Source of the DNA: Nonomuraea turkmeniaca
GTDB lineage: Bacteria > Actinomycetota > Actinomycetes > Streptosporangiales > Streptosporangiaceae
Reading direction: 5' to 3'
Length of the DNA: 64,000 bases
Assembly (NCBI RefSeq): GCF_005889735.1
Contig: NZ_VCKY01000001.1
Coordinates: forward strand, 1 to 64,000
Shown here: positions 25,926-35,387 of the stretch, one piece after another
Layout: each line of letters starts with the position of its first letter
Numbering within the stretch: the stretch's first letter is position 1
The notes under the pieces: model-generated
The model's database searches: none
What the model was told of the DNA's origin: nothing
What the model saw: only the letters and a program-made list of their open reading frames with translations
Position numbers and translations under genes: made by a program

Positions 25926-26267
25926 ATGACTACGGTCGGGCCAACGGGCGACGACCTGGTCGAGATGCTGGCCGCGCTGGCCAACCCGCTGCGGATGCGC
26001 ATCGTCGCCAGGCTGGCCGACAGGCGTGATTACGTCAGCCATCTGGCACGCGAGATCGGGGTGAGCCGTCCGCTCCTCCACATGCATCTGCGCAAGCTCG
26101 AGGCCGCCGGGCTGATCGTCGGCAATCTGGAGCTGTCAGAGGACGGCAAGGCCATGAAGTACTACGAAGTCACGGACTTCAGCCTGCACCTGACCGCGTC
26201 GGCACTGGCCGAGGCGGCGAAGACGTTGACCCCGGAGAAGGGTCCTGGAGCCGAGGAGCACTCCTGA
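25926..26267 (+). CDS. ArsR-like winged-helix regulator
   Basis: 113 residues. One winged-helix domain: LANPLRMRIVARLADRRDYVSHLAREIGVSRPLLHMHLRKLEAAGLI is the standard ArsR/HTH_20 pattern. No metal-binding cysteines, so it probably does not sense metals. The stop overlaps the next start (TGATGG), linking it to a small membrane protein gene. Paired HTH plus tiny membrane protein genes of this type are frequent in actinomycetes, with the regulator likely controlling the pair. Confidence 0.88.
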   Translation: MTTVGPTGDDLVEMLAALANPLRMRIVARLADRRDYVSHLAREIGVSRPLLHMHLRKLEAAGLIVGNLELSEDGKAMKYYEVTDFSLHLTASALAEAAKTLTPEKGPGAEEHS

Positions 26268-26485
26268 TGGCAATGTCCTGGCCCGAGGCGATCTTCTACC
26301 TCGGCGTGCTGGTCCTGGTCACTTTCCTCATCTCGCTCTTCATCGTGGGCACGTTCGACGCACGCAAGAACAGGCTCCAGGCCGACCAGGCCGAGGATCT
26401 GCGGCAGCGATCCTGGACTCGCCTGACGAGGCGCCACCCCGGCGGCATAATGACGGCCGATGCCGAAATTTCCGGTCCTGGCTGA
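26267..26485 (+). CDS. Small single-pass membrane protein
   Basis: 72 residues with one hydrophobic helix (about 8-27: IFYLGVLVLVTFLISLFIV) and a charged cytosolic tail. Start ATG overlaps the stop of the ArsR-like gene. No recognised function. Its last codons overlap the start of the gene at 26460 by 26 bases in another frame. Confidence 0.75.
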   Translation: MAMSWPEAIFYLGVLVLVTFLISLFIVGTFDARKNRLQADQAEDLRQRSWTRLTRRHPGGIMTADAEISGPG

Positions 26486-27170
26486 GTACGCGGCGGCGAT
26501 CGCGCCCGTCATCGACGCGGCCCACGTCAACGTGCACGCCGCCGCGCTCAAGGCGGTCACCGAGCTGGCCGAGACGTCCGGCGTAACCCCGGGGCTCCTG
26601 TCCGACCTGCGGTTCGTGCTTCCCCTGCGGCCGGTGTCCCGGGCCCAGCTGGCGGGCATCTATCGATACGGCAAGGCGGACGTCCAGGAGCACCTGCGCG
26701 AGGGCACGCTGGTGGAGGACGACGGTGTCCTTCGGCTGACGGCGGAAGGGCTGGAGTTCATCGACCGGCTCTATGCGGTGCACGCCGCCGCGGCCGAGCG
26801 GGTCTGGGACGGCCACGACGTGCCCGGGCCGGCAGAGCTGGTGGGCAGGGTGCTCGACCGGGCGGTACGGGAGCCCGGCGCGAGCTCCGGCGCGCTGGAG
26901 GCGGTGGCGCCGCCGTACGAGCCGGAAGGGGCGGCACCGGGATTGGTGCTGTTCAACCGGCTCGCCGTGCTCCGCTACCACCGCGCGGACGCGCACGCCG
27001 CGGCCTGGCAGGCAGCGGGCCTGTCCGCGGCCGAGATCGTCGGACTGAGGGACGGGCCGCTGCGTGCCGGGATCGAGACGGACACCAACGTGCGGGCCGG
27101 GGCCGCGTACGAGGCGCTGTCCGCGAACGAACGGGAGACCCTGTACGACGGCCTGCTGAAGCTGGTCTAA
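26460..27170 (+). CDS. Conserved hypothetical protein with a winged-helix-like region
   Basis: 236 residues, soluble, Ala/Glu-rich. Residues about 55-105 (SRAQLAGIYRYGKADVQEHLREGTLVEDDGVLRLTAEGLEFI) look like a winged-helix domain of MarR/HTH type, followed by a four-helix region. ATG at 26460 lies inside the preceding gene. Proteins of this layout occur in many Streptomyces and Nonomuraea genomes without assigned role. It is convergent with the large LuxR regulator gene, the stops overlapping by four bases (27167-27170). Confidence 0.7.
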   Translation: MPKFPVLAEYAAAIAPVIDAAHVNVHAAALKAVTELAETSGVTPGLLSDLRFVLPLRPVSRAQLAGIYRYGKADVQEHLREGTLVEDDGVLRLTAEGLEFIDRLYAVHAAAAERVWDGHDVPGPAELVGRVLDRAVREPGASSGALEAVAPPYEPEGAAPGLVLFNRLAVLRYHRADAHAAAWQAAGLSAAEIVGLRDGPLRAGIETDTNVRAGAAYEALSANERETLYDGLLKLV

Positions 27171-29755
27171 AGCGCCGCGAGCAGGCGCCCGACCTGGGTG
27201 CGGTCGTTGACGCCGAGCTTGTCGTAGGCGGCCTGCAGGTGGTTGGCCGCCGTCCGGGTGGACAACGTCAGCCGGTCGGCGATCTGCCGGTTCGTCAGCC
27301 CGGCGGCGGCGAGCTGGACGATCTCCCGCTGCCGCGGCGTCAGCTCCGGCGTGGCCAGCTCGACCAACGCCGGCGTGGTGCCGCCGGAGCAGCGTTTGGC
27401 CAGCGCCCACGCCCGGGTCTGCGCGCCCCTGGCCTGGATGCCGCGACCGGCGTCCCGGTACGCGGCCGCCTGCTGCGCGGTGGCCTCGGCCGCGTACAAC
27501 ACCAGCCCTAGCCGCTCGAACTCGACCGCCACCGCCCCCAGCTCGGCCGGGTCCCCCACGGCCCGCGCGTGCCTGGCCAGGAGCGCCGCCAGAGGTCCCT
27601 CCACCTCGCCGGCCAAGGCGGTGAGCCGATCAGCGGCCGGTCCGGGCGCGCCGAGCCGGACCAGGTCGTGCAGCGCGAACATCAGGCCGCCGCGCAGCTC
27701 GTGCCGCTCCGCGTGCTCGGCCGCGGCCAGGCACAGGCGTACGGCCTCGTCAAGGTCGCCGCCCGCCGCCGCCACCCAGACGGCGGCGTGCGCCACGTGC
27801 TGCCGGGTGAACGCCCATCGAGCGGCCAGTTCCCCGGCCTCCGCCAGCGCCTGCCTGGCCTGGTCGAGCCGGCCGAGCAAGGCCAGCGCGTGCGCCTGCT
27901 CCGCCAGGACCCGACCCCGGTACGGCTCGCCCGGAGGCAACCTGGCCAGGTCGTCCGCGCACCAGCGCACCGCCCCGGTGACGTCACCGCGCAGCCTGCT
28001 GACCACCGCGCGGTAGGCGCCGAACCCCGACACCGACATCTCGGCAGCGGGCAACTCCATGGCCCGCTCGGCGGTTCCGGCCGCCTCGTCCAGCCGCCCC
28101 GTGTACGTGTACGCGGCGCACAGGGCGTCGAGGTACGACGCCAGCGCGTGCGGCGCCTCGTCCTTCCAGCTCTCCACGGTCGCCATCGCGGGCTCGGCGA
28201 TGGCGAGGCTGCGCTCGCCCTGACCCGCGTACGCCGTCACCCACGCCTCCATGCACGCCGCGTGCGCCTCACCGCGCAGAGTCGTCACCCCGACGGCGCG
28301 CGCCCGGTCCAGCGCACGTGCCGCACCGGTCAGCCGGCCGCCGAAGCAGTCGACAACGCACCGGTAGACGTACGCCTCCTGCCGCCAGGCCGGATCGGTC
28401 AGTGTCTCTACTGCCACGTCGAGCACCTGGCACGCCTCGGCGTCCGCCCCCGCCCACGCCAGGTTGATCCCCAGGCTGAAGGCGTGCTGGGCACGCTCCT
28501 CTTCGGTGACCGCGTGCCGCGCCGCCTGCCGCAGCGCCGCCACCGCGGCGTCCGCGTCGCCCAGCACCATGAGCACCTCGCCGAGCAGCGCGACGGCGGC
28601 CACGCCCGCCCCGGCGTCGACCGCGGCCTTGGCCAGCCGCGCGGCCAGCCGCGGATCCTGCCTGGTCCAGGCCAGGCGTGCGGCCGCCACCAGCATCTCC
28701 GGCGAGGCGGCCGAGCCGCTGTCCAGCCGCCACACGGCTGCCAGCAGCTGGTCCTCGCGCCGCCGCAGGCCCGTGGCCTCCAGCGCGTCGGCCAGCATCC
28801 GGCGCCGGCGACGGGCACGTAACGTACCGCAGCCGGCACGTACGACCTCGCCGTAGAGGGGATGGCCGAGCCGCAGGTGCTCACGCCGTCCCTCACTTTC
28901 GGACACGACCAGGCCCCGGTCCTCCACCCGCTCGACGGCCCGGTCCGAGGTCAGCTCCGCCAGCAGCTCGGCGCCCAGCGGCTCGCCGAACGCCACCAGC
29001 TCGAGCACCTCGCGTTCGTCCTCGTCGAGGTGGCCGATCCGGTCGCTCACCAGCTCACGCAGCCGCGTGGTCATCGACAGCTCGCCCCGCCAGCGCCACT
29101 GCCCCTCCCGCTCGGCCAGGCTGCCGGAGGTGCGGCCCGCGTGCACGACCTCGCGCAGGTAGAGCACGTTGCCCCCACTGACCCTGGCCAGGTGCCGTAC
29201 GGTCTCCGCGGCCACCTCGCCGCCGAGCGCGCCCGTCAACACCCGCCCGACCTCCTCCCTCGTCAGCGGCGGCAGCTCGATCCTGCCGATCAGCTCGTCC
29301 TTCCACAGCGCGGCCACGGGGGCTGGCTGCGGTTCGCCGCTGCGTACCGTGACCAGCAACCGCGCCTCGCCGTTCTCGGCGAGGTAGTGCACCAGCGCCG
29401 CCGAGGCCGGGTCGAGGCGGTGCGCGTCGTCCACGCTGACCACCAGTTCGCCGGGCCCGGCGGCACGCAGGTGGCGGGCGGCCCAGCGCAGCAGGTTCTC
29501 GCCGCCTTCAGGGGGGCCCGTCAACACGTGCGCGAACGCGCCGAACGGGATCATCGACGCGGTCTCGGTGCCCAGTGCGCGCACGACCGCGTACCCCTTC
29601 AACCCGGCCAGCGCCTGCGCCGCCAGTCTGCTCTTGCCGACTCCTGCCTCACCGGCGATCATCACGCCTGCTCCCGACCGCAGTGCCTCCCGTACGGTCG
29701 CGAGCGGCCCCCCTCGCCCGACGAACGGCCATCCGCTCCCCAGCTGCTCGCTCAT
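27167..29755 (-). CDS. LAL-type LuxR regulator with AAA/STAND ATPase domain
   Basis: 862 residues. ATG 29755 is preceded by AGAGGAGG; the frame opens further upstream but that part has no homology. Walker A GEAGVGKSR near residue 34-42, Walker B VVSVDDAHRLD near 100. A long helical, TPR-like middle (about 250-790), and a LuxR helix-turn-helix at the C-terminus (LTPRQREIVQLAAAGLTNRQIADRL, about 805-850). Large ATP-binding LuxR (LAL) regulators act as ATP-driven switches, often of antibiotic or sugar genes. Lies in one strand-wise run with a 57-aa gene and a MalT/BTAD regulator. Confidence 0.9.
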   Translation of the reverse strand: MSEQLGSGWPFVGRGGPLATVREALRSGAGVMIAGEAGVGKSRLAAQALAGLKGYAVVRALGTETASMIPFGAFAHVLTGPPEGGENLLRWAARHLRAAGPGELVVSVDDAHRLDPASAALVHYLAENGEARLLVTVRSGEPQPAPVAALWKDELIGRIELPPLTREEVGRVLTGALGGEVAAETVRHLARVSGGNVLYLREVVHAGRTSGSLAEREGQWRWRGELSMTTRLRELVSDRIGHLDEDEREVLELVAFGEPLGAELLAELTSDRAVERVEDRGLVVSESEGRREHLRLGHPLYGEVVRAGCGTLRARRRRRMLADALEATGLRRREDQLLAAVWRLDSGSAASPEMLVAAARLAWTRQDPRLAARLAKAAVDAGAGVAAVALLGEVLMVLGDADAAVAALRQAARHAVTEEERAQHAFSLGINLAWAGADAEACQVLDVAVETLTDPAWRQEAYVYRCVVDCFGGRLTGAARALDRARAVGVTTLRGEAHAACMEAWVTAYAGQGERSLAIAEPAMATVESWKDEAPHALASYLDALCAAYTYTGRLDEAAGTAERAMELPAAEMSVSGFGAYRAVVSRLRGDVTGAVRWCADDLARLPPGEPYRGRVLAEQAHALALLGRLDQARQALAEAGELAARWAFTRQHVAHAAVWVAAAGGDLDEAVRLCLAAAEHAERHELRGGLMFALHDLVRLGAPGPAADRLTALAGEVEGPLAALLARHARAVGDPAELGAVAVEFERLGLVLYAAEATAQQAAAYRDAGRGIQARGAQTRAWALAKRCSGGTTPALVELATPELTPRQREIVQLAAAGLTNRQIADRLTLSTRTAANHLQAAYDKLGVNDRTQVGRLLAAL

Positions 29756-29804
29756 CGCGCCTCCTCTCCGCCGCCATGGTGGGGCATGGAGGTTCGCGGG
29801 AGGT

Positions 29805-29978
29805 TCAGGATGGATCTTCATCCAGTCCGGCGGCGTCGCGCAGCAGGTCCAGCAGCGCTTCGGTCCCGTTGAACGGCACCGGCTCGCATCCCACCTCTTC
29901 GAGCAGCCCACAGAGCCGGCCGCCTGATTGTTCGGGCTCGACCAGCCGGACGATGACCGTTCTCACATGGAGCACCAT
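29805..29978 (-). CDS. 57-aa conserved-looking small protein between two large regulators
   Basis: ATG 29978 to TGA 29805. The product begins MVLHVRTVIVRLVEPEQS and continues with GLLEEVGCEPVPFNGTEALL, a beta-alpha-beta-alpha pattern rich in Leu, Glu and Gly, soluble, no known domain. It starts 24 bases after the BTAD regulator stop and ends 49 bases before the LuxR regulator start, all on the same strand, as expected of a cotranscribed gene. Codon third positions are strongly GC, as in real genes here. No function assigned. Confidence 0.55.
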   Translation of the reverse strand: MVLHVRTVIVRLVEPEQSGGRLCGLLEEVGCEPVPFNGTEALLDLLRDAAGLDEDPS

Positions 29979-30002
29979 CTCCCCGGCCGGTTCAGGTCTG
30001 GT

Positions 30003-33000
30003 TCAGGTGGGGTACGGGGCGGGCTCGACCTCCAGCTCGCGCATACGTTCCGCGTAGAGGTGGTAGCGCCTGCGGGCGTCGCCGCGGCGGCCGGCCAGGT
30101 CGAGCACCCGTACCAGGCCCAGATGGGCGCGCTCGTCGTAGCGGTCGCGCTCCAGCAGCCGCAGCCAGTGACGCGCGGCCTCGTCGTAGCGGCGCTCGCT
30201 CGCGCGGGCCACGGCGAGCCTGGCCGCGGCCTGCACGTACCCGAGCCTGGCCTGCTCGCGCAGGCCGACCGCCCAGTCCGCGTACGGGTCCTCCTCGCAG
30301 AACTCGCCACCGTACGCGCTCTCTGCGGCCGCCCATCGATCCAGCGCCTCGGCGGTGCGGCCGGCCTGGTCGAGTCTGGTGGCCACGGCCACCAGGTCCA
30401 GAAATTTCTCGACATCGAGGTCGACGTGCGACAGATCCAGGCGTAACGCGCCCTCTTCGGACACCACGATGTCGTCGGGAGGGCGTTCCCGCTCGGGGTC
30501 CAGCACCGCCCGCAACGTCGAGACCATGACGTTCAGCCGCCGCAGCCCGACGGCCTCGTCCTCCTGCTCCGGCCAGAGGATCTCCACCAGGCGCTCCCTG
30601 CTGATCCCGCTCCCCCTGCGACTGGCCAGGATCTTCAGCAGGTCGCGGGCCTTACGCGACTGCCAGGCGGTACGCGCGACGGGCACGCCGCCCCGCAACA
30701 CTCGGAACGTTCCCATGGTCTCGACGACGATCCTGGCCTCAGGCTCCGGTACGGCGCGGGCGATCAGCGCGTCGATCCGGTCGTCCAGTGCCCGGCAGCC
30801 GATGGCGTGCATCCGCTCGCGAACCCTCGTGGCGGTGTCCCTGCCGGTCGCGGGGTCGGCGAGAGCCGCTCTGACGAGCTCTGCCCTGGCCTGCCCGATC
30901 GGATCGCCGATCATCGTCCACTTGCGCACCGCCTCGTCGGCGAGCTCGGCATCGCCGTCGAGCATGGCGCGCAGCTCCACGACCGCGGCCTGGGCGGCAT
31001 GGTCCCTGCGGCCGACCGCGAGGGGCTCGGTCTCCTCCAGCAGCTCCCTGGCTCGGGTGGGCCGCCCGGCGGCCAGCGCCACACGCGCGGCGGCGACCCG
31101 CGCGCTCACTCCAGCGATGCCCTCCGCGTGCTCCAGCGCCTGGCCGGCGACGCGCAAGGCCTCGCCGGGATCGTCCGCAGTGAGCAGCTCGGCCAGCGCG
31201 TTGAGCGCATTGGACCGCACCTGCACGTCGCCGGGCGGCGCCTCGGCCAAGATCCGCCGGTAGATCGCGACCGCCGCCGCACGGTCGCCACGTAGCGCGT
31301 GGACCTCGGCCAGGTGGAGCAACCCGTACGTGACCATCTTGGAGCCCACGGCCTGCCACCCGGCCACCGCGGTGGCGGCTTCGGTGGCGGCCTCCTCCAG
31401 GCGGCCGAGCCCGATCAGCGCCTTGGCCCGGTTGCAGGCGTTCAGCGTGGCGAAAGGGGCGAACGCCATCAGGTCCACCAGCCGCGCGGCGCGCTCCGTC
31501 TCGGCCAGCGCCTCGGCGTAAGCACCCTCATCCAGATAACGGGAGGCGCGATTGGCGTGGATGCGGATGAGCTGGACGACGTCGCCGGCGCGCTCGGCGT
31601 GCTCCAGGGCCCGCAGATAGTGGGCGTCGTTGGCGCGGCGATCGCCGTCGAGTGAGGCCAGCATGGCCAGCACCGTGTGCGCCATCGCCAGCGCGGCCGG
31701 GTCGCCCAGAGTCCTGGCCTGCTCCATCGCCTTGTCGGCGAGCTCCGCGCAGCCGGCCCGATCGCCCTTCATCCAGAGCACGGAGGCGGCGGAGGCGGCG
31801 CACATGGCGGCGTCGGCGGCCGGGAAGCCGTGTTCATGGCCTTTGGAGTACATGGCGAGCGCACTGTCGTAGTCGCCGCGCCGGTGGTCGATGAAGGCGA
31901 GCCGCCTGGCCACGAACGCGTCGAACGCGGGCCCCGCGGCCGCTTGGGCGAGCAGGTCACGGGCCTCGTTCCAGCGGCCGCGGTTCTGCTCGGCGATGCC
32001 GGCCAGCTTGAGCATCTGAGGAGAACGCCGGGCGGCCTCGGGCAACAGCTCCAGCGCGGCCGGCACGTCGCCGCGTTCGGCCAGGCGCAGGCCGTACGCG
32101 TCCAGGAGCGAGGCGGCGAGCCCGGGGTGCGCGGTGGCGACGGCGGCACGCAGGGCCGGCTCGGGCTGGTCGTGCTCGACGTACCAGCGGGCGGCGACCG
32201 CGGCCACGTCATGGGCCTCGTCCCGGTCCAGCGGGGCGTGCCTGGAAAGGACGTGCGCGCTGGTCAGGGTCAGGCGGTGGCCGTCCTGATCGGCCTCCAG
32301 GAACAGGCCGCGGCTGGTCAGCGAGTCGAGCGTGTCGGGCGGCGCGCCGAGCGCCGCGGCCAGGCCGCCGGTCAGCACGGGCAGCACGGTGGCGGCACGC
32401 AGCAGCTCCCGCATGGTTGTGGGCAGGTCCTTGAACGCGTCGAGCGTGAGGCGTTCGAGCGTGGCGGACGTCCCGGCCAGGCCCGCGGCAGTACGTGGCC
32501 ACAGAGCCGGGTCCTCCCTCGCCAGCGCGTCGAGCGCGGCCCGGACCGCGGCCGGCCATCCGCCGCAGGCGTCGTGCAGCGTGGCCGCCAGGGCGGCGCC
32601 CGGCTCCCCCAGCCGGTCGCGGGCCCAGGCGGCGGTCTCCTCAGGGGTGAGCGCCAGGTCCGTCGCGTCGAGGTCGAGCACCTCGTGATCCTGGCGCAGC
32701 CGCGCGGTCGGGAACGGCAACGGCACTCGCGACGCGGTCACCAGGTGCAGGTGCCGGGGCGCGGCCCGGACCAGCGTCTCCATGTAACGCACGGCGCCCG
32801 GGGCGCTCGCGATCGCCTCCACGCCGTCGAAGACGAGGGCGAGCCCCCGCCGCAGCCGCCTCGACAACGCCTCGGTCAGCGCGCCCGCCAGCGCCGCCGC
32901 CCTGGACAGCTCGTCGGCGTTGGGGTCGAGCGGCGCCCGCGCCGTCGTGATGAGATCGGCGGGGAGCCCGGGCACCGCCTCCGAGAGGGCCGTGGCCACG

Positions 33001-33197
33001 GCTCCGGCCAACGTGGGCAGGTCGCGATCCGCAGGTCCGAGCCGGTGCAGCACCGCCCCGACCGCCTCGCTCCACCCGGCCAGCGCGATGGATTTCCCAT
33101 AACCTGTGGTGGCCACGAGCGTGGTGAGCCTATGCGTCAGCGCCCCGTCCAACCGCCGGTCGAGGGCGGGACGGGGTTGCACCCACCCTCGGTCCAC
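30003..33197 (-). CDS. Large MalT-like ATPase regulator with C-terminal winged helix and BTAD domain
   Basis: 1064 residues from GTG 33197 (an ATG at 33266 in the same frame is possible). N-terminal P-loop ATTGYGKSIALAGW near 30 and Walker B LALVFDGVEA; TPR-type helices about 370-790; then from about residue 826 a winged helix (TMGTFRVLRGGVPV ... SRKARDLLKILASRR) and a bacterial transcriptional activation domain to the end. This is the reverse order of AfsR, where the winged helix and BTAD come first. Such proteins are ATP-dependent activators with unknown inducers. First gene of the probable operon with the 57-aa gene and LAL regulator. Confidence 0.9.
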   Translation of the reverse strand: MDRGWVQPRPALDRRLDGALTHRLTTLVATTGYGKSIALAGWSEAVGAVLHRLGPADRDLPTLAGAVATALSEAVPGLPADLITTARAPLDPNADELSRAAALAGALTEALSRRLRRGLALVFDGVEAIASAPGAVRYMETLVRAAPRHLHLVTASRVPLPFPTARLRQDHEVLDLDATDLALTPEETAAWARDRLGEPGAALAATLHDACGGWPAAVRAALDALAREDPALWPRTAAGLAGTSATLERLTLDAFKDLPTTMRELLRAATVLPVLTGGLAAALGAPPDTLDSLTSRGLFLEADQDGHRLTLTSAHVLSRHAPLDRDEAHDVAAVAARWYVEHDQPEPALRAAVATAHPGLAASLLDAYGLRLAERGDVPAALELLPEAARRSPQMLKLAGIAEQNRGRWNEARDLLAQAAAGPAFDAFVARRLAFIDHRRGDYDSALAMYSKGHEHGFPAADAAMCAASAASVLWMKGDRAGCAELADKAMEQARTLGDPAALAMAHTVLAMLASLDGDRRANDAHYLRALEHAERAGDVVQLIRIHANRASRYLDEGAYAEALAETERAARLVDLMAFAPFATLNACNRAKALIGLGRLEEAATEAATAVAGWQAVGSKMVTYGLLHLAEVHALRGDRAAAVAIYRRILAEAPPGDVQVRSNALNALAELLTADDPGEALRVAGQALEHAEGIAGVSARVAAARVALAAGRPTRARELLEETEPLAVGRRDHAAQAAVVELRAMLDGDAELADEAVRKWTMIGDPIGQARAELVRAALADPATGRDTATRVRERMHAIGCRALDDRIDALIARAVPEPEARIVVETMGTFRVLRGGVPVARTAWQSRKARDLLKILASRRGSGISRERLVEILWPEQEDEAVGLRRLNVMVSTLRAVLDPERERPPDDIVVSEEGALRLDLSHVDLDVEKFLDLVAVATRLDQAGRTAEALDRWAAAESAYGGEFCEEDPYADWAVGLREQARLGYVQAAARLAVARASERRYDEAARHWLRLLERDRYDERAHLGLVRVLDLAGRRGDARRRYHLYAERMRELEVEPAPYPT

Positions 33198-33295
33198 CCC
33201 CGCATCGTACGAGCGGCTCCACGGTTCGCAAAGTGCCACCTCCCGGTAACCAGCCGGAAGGCGCACTATGGTCGTACTTCTTATCAGGAGGCACC

Positions 33296-33814
33296 GTGGA
33301 ACAGGATCTGCCCGGCGGTGCGAGGCTGATCGTGGGGGTGGACGAGTCCCCGGCCTCGCGTTGGGCGCTTGCCTGGGCCATCGGGGCGGCCAGGCTGCAC
33401 CGGATGGCCCTGGTCGCCGTGCACGTCAGCCGTGCGCCCGTCCATCCCTTCCCTGAGGCGCTGCCCGTGCAGCACGCCGTCAGGCTGGGTGAGGAAGCAC
33501 GCTGCGCCGAAGTGGTCGGGGCGGCGTTCGACGACGTGGCGGGCGGGGTGCCCGACGATCTCAGGACAGCAGTGGTCGCCCGGGTGGGCGATCCCGGCTA
33601 TCACCTCGTCGACCTGGCGCGGGAGGGCGATCTGCTGGTGCTCGGCCGGGGACGGCGCGGGCTGCTCAGCCGGATCTTCCTGCCCTCGACCAGCATGTAC
33701 TGCGCCCGGCACGCGCGCACGACGGTCGTGATCGTGCAGCAACCGTCGGCGCCCGACGACCCGGACGTGTCAGGAGAACGGAACCGGCGCTTCTGGAGCC
33801 GCCGCCATCCGTAG
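33296..33814 (+). CDS. Universal stress protein (UspA) family
   Basis: 172 residues from GTG 33296, with AGGAGG four bases upstream. Starts with the UspA core strand LIVGVDESPASRWALAWAI and ends with DLLVLGRGRRGLLSRIFLPSTSMYCARHARTTVVIV; the G-2x-G-9x-(S/T) ATP-binding pattern is visible but degenerate (GRGRRGLLSR...PSTS). It is a single-domain protein, shorter than the tandem USPs of actinobacteria. Its last 45 bases overlap the convergent MocR gene. Confidence 0.88.
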   Translation: MEQDLPGGARLIVGVDESPASRWALAWAIGAARLHRMALVAVHVSRAPVHPFPEALPVQHAVRLGEEARCAEVVGAAFDDVAGGVPDDLRTAVVARVGDPGYHLVDLAREGDLLVLGRGRRGLLSRIFLPSTSMYCARHARTTVVIVQQPSAPDDPDVSGERNRRFWSRRHP

Positions 33815-35173
33815 GGATCTCCTCAGCAGCCGCAGCCCTTCGGGAATGCGGTCCTTGCCGATCGCGCCGTAGCCCAGGACGAGGCCCTGCTGCGCCGGGG
33901 TCTCGCCGCAGTACGACTCCAGCCGCTCCAGTGCCAGGCCGGGCGCGGGGCGTACGGACACGCCTGGTGCGAGGCGGGCGCACAGGTGCAGGCCCGCGGT
34001 CGACGGGACCGGCCGCAGGCGGTCGTCCTCGTGGAGCGTTTCCGCGATCATGGCGTGTCTGGCGGCGTACTCGCGGGTGGCCTTCCTGATGTGCCTGGCC
34101 AGGAGCCCTTCGTCGATGAAGCGGGCCAGGGCCGCCTGGGCCGGGAGCTCGCCGTGCCAGTCACTCAGCTGCCGCGCCATCCGCAGGGCCGGGGCGAGCG
34201 AGGCGGGGGCGACGAGGAAGCCGAGCCTGAGCATGGGGAGCAGGGTCTTGGAGAACGAGCCCACGTAGATCACGCGGCCGGCCCGGTCGAGGCTCTGGAG
34301 GGGTTCGAGGGGGCGTTCGCCGAAGCGGAACTCGCTGTCGTAGTCGTCCTCGATCACCACCGCGTTCCGGCGCTCGGCCCAGGCCAGGAGCGCGGCGCGG
34401 CGGGCCATCGACATGGGCGTGCCCAGGGGGAACTGGTGGGACGGGGTGACGTACACTATGCGGGCCGCGTTGGGGATGGCCTGGACGTCGACGCCCTCCG
34501 CGTCGACCGGGACGCCGGCCACGCGGGCGCCGAGGGAGCGGAACAGCAGGCGGGCGGGCGGGTAGCCGGGTTCTTCGACGGCCACGCAGGCACCGGGTTC
34601 GATGAGGACGCGGCCGATGAGGTCGAGCGCCTGCTGGGCTCCGTTCGTGATGAGCACGTCGTCGGGGGCGGCGTGGACTGACCGACTGATGCCTATATGT
34701 CTAGAAATAGCGTCTCTTAGAGGCTCGTATCCGGAGGAGTCACCATAGGTGGCGGCGCCGACCCGCAACTCGCGGGCCACCAGCCGGCGCCAGGTCTCCA
34801 TCGGGAACAGGCGAGGGTCGGGCGCGCCGACGCGGAAGTCGTACGGAGCGTCCGGCGTGCGGGCGGGCGCGTCGAGCTCCCGCCAGATCGCCCGCGGCCG
34901 GACGACGCCCTTGGGCGCGGCCCGTCCGCGGACCGGCTCCGCCGACACGAACGTGCCCGCGCCTGCCCTGCCCTCCAGGAACCCGTCGGCGACGAGGCGG
35001 TCGTAGGCGAGTGCGACCGTGTTCCTGGAGATCTCCAGCCTGCGAGCCAGATCCCTGGTCGGGGGCAGTCTTTCGCCCGAGCGCAGGCGGCCGTCGAGTA
35101 TGGCGTCGAGCAGCTGGCGGTAGACCTGTGCGGCCAGGTCACCGCGGCCTTGGAGGGTGACGTGGAGGTCCAT
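33770..35173 (-). CDS. MocR/PdxR-type GntR regulator with aminotransferase domain
   Basis: 467 residues. N-terminal GntR winged helix (about 10-75: GRLRSGERLPPTRDLARRLEISRNTVALAYDRL) fused to a fold-type I aminotransferase domain, with the PLP lysine in YVGSFSKTLLPMLRLGF near 305. Such fusions sense PLP or amino compounds and control pdxST, GABA or transport genes, usually a divergent neighbour. Here the divergent genes are a 48-aa peptide and an MFS exporter, which makes them the likely targets. No pdx genes nearby. Confidence 0.92.
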   Translation of the reverse strand: MDLHVTLQGRGDLAAQVYRQLLDAILDGRLRSGERLPPTRDLARRLEISRNTVALAYDRLVADGFLEGRAGAGTFVSAEPVRGRAAPKGVVRPRAIWRELDAPARTPDAPYDFRVGAPDPRLFPMETWRRLVARELRVGAATYGDSSGYEPLRDAISRHIGISRSVHAAPDDVLITNGAQQALDLIGRVLIEPGACVAVEEPGYPPARLLFRSLGARVAGVPVDAEGVDVQAIPNAARIVYVTPSHQFPLGTPMSMARRAALLAWAERRNAVVIEDDYDSEFRFGERPLEPLQSLDRAGRVIYVGSFSKTLLPMLRLGFLVAPASLAPALRMARQLSDWHGELPAQAALARFIDEGLLARHIRKATREYAARHAMIAETLHEDDRLRPVPSTAGLHLCARLAPGVSVRPAPGLALERLESYCGETPAQQGLVLGYGAIGKDRIPEGLRLLRRSLRMAAAPEAPVPFS

Positions 35174-35240
35174 CTTGGCCCAATCAGTTTAGCGAGAATT
35201 GGAGCTTATCTCAGGACAAGTATGGATCGACGATGAGTGT

Positions 35241-35387
35241 ATGACAGAGCGAATGGATCTCGGGTCGCCGGCCGGTGCGGCACTTCACGGGCAGGAGCCG
35301 GCGGCGCTCGTGGTGGCCGTGGCCACCATCGACGCCGGGAACCGGATGGGCGTCGCCACCCGGATGACGCCGGAGTCGTACAAGTGA
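35241..35387 (+). CDS. 48-aa peptide translationally coupled to an MFS exporter
   Basis: From ATG 35241 the frame gives MTERMDLGSPAGAALHGQEP, then a hydrophobic Ala/Val stretch and a MTPESYK end; no cysteine. Its TGA overlaps the GTG of the MFS gene (GTGA), showing translational coupling. It lies divergent to the MocR gene. It could be a leader that couples translation, a small stand-alone protein, or a peptide substrate of the exporter; none is proven. No clear ribosome site precedes it. Confidence 0.4.
   Translation: MTERMDLGSPAGAALHGQEPAALVVAVATIDAGNRMGVATRMTPESYK

Noticed and set aside
27569..28822. 417-codon plus-strand frame
   Set aside because: Complement of the LAL regulator gene, which has clear Walker and LuxR motifs.
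31677..33329. 550-codon plus-strand frame
   Set aside because: Complement of the MalT/BTAD regulator; Arg/Gly/His-rich, no domain.
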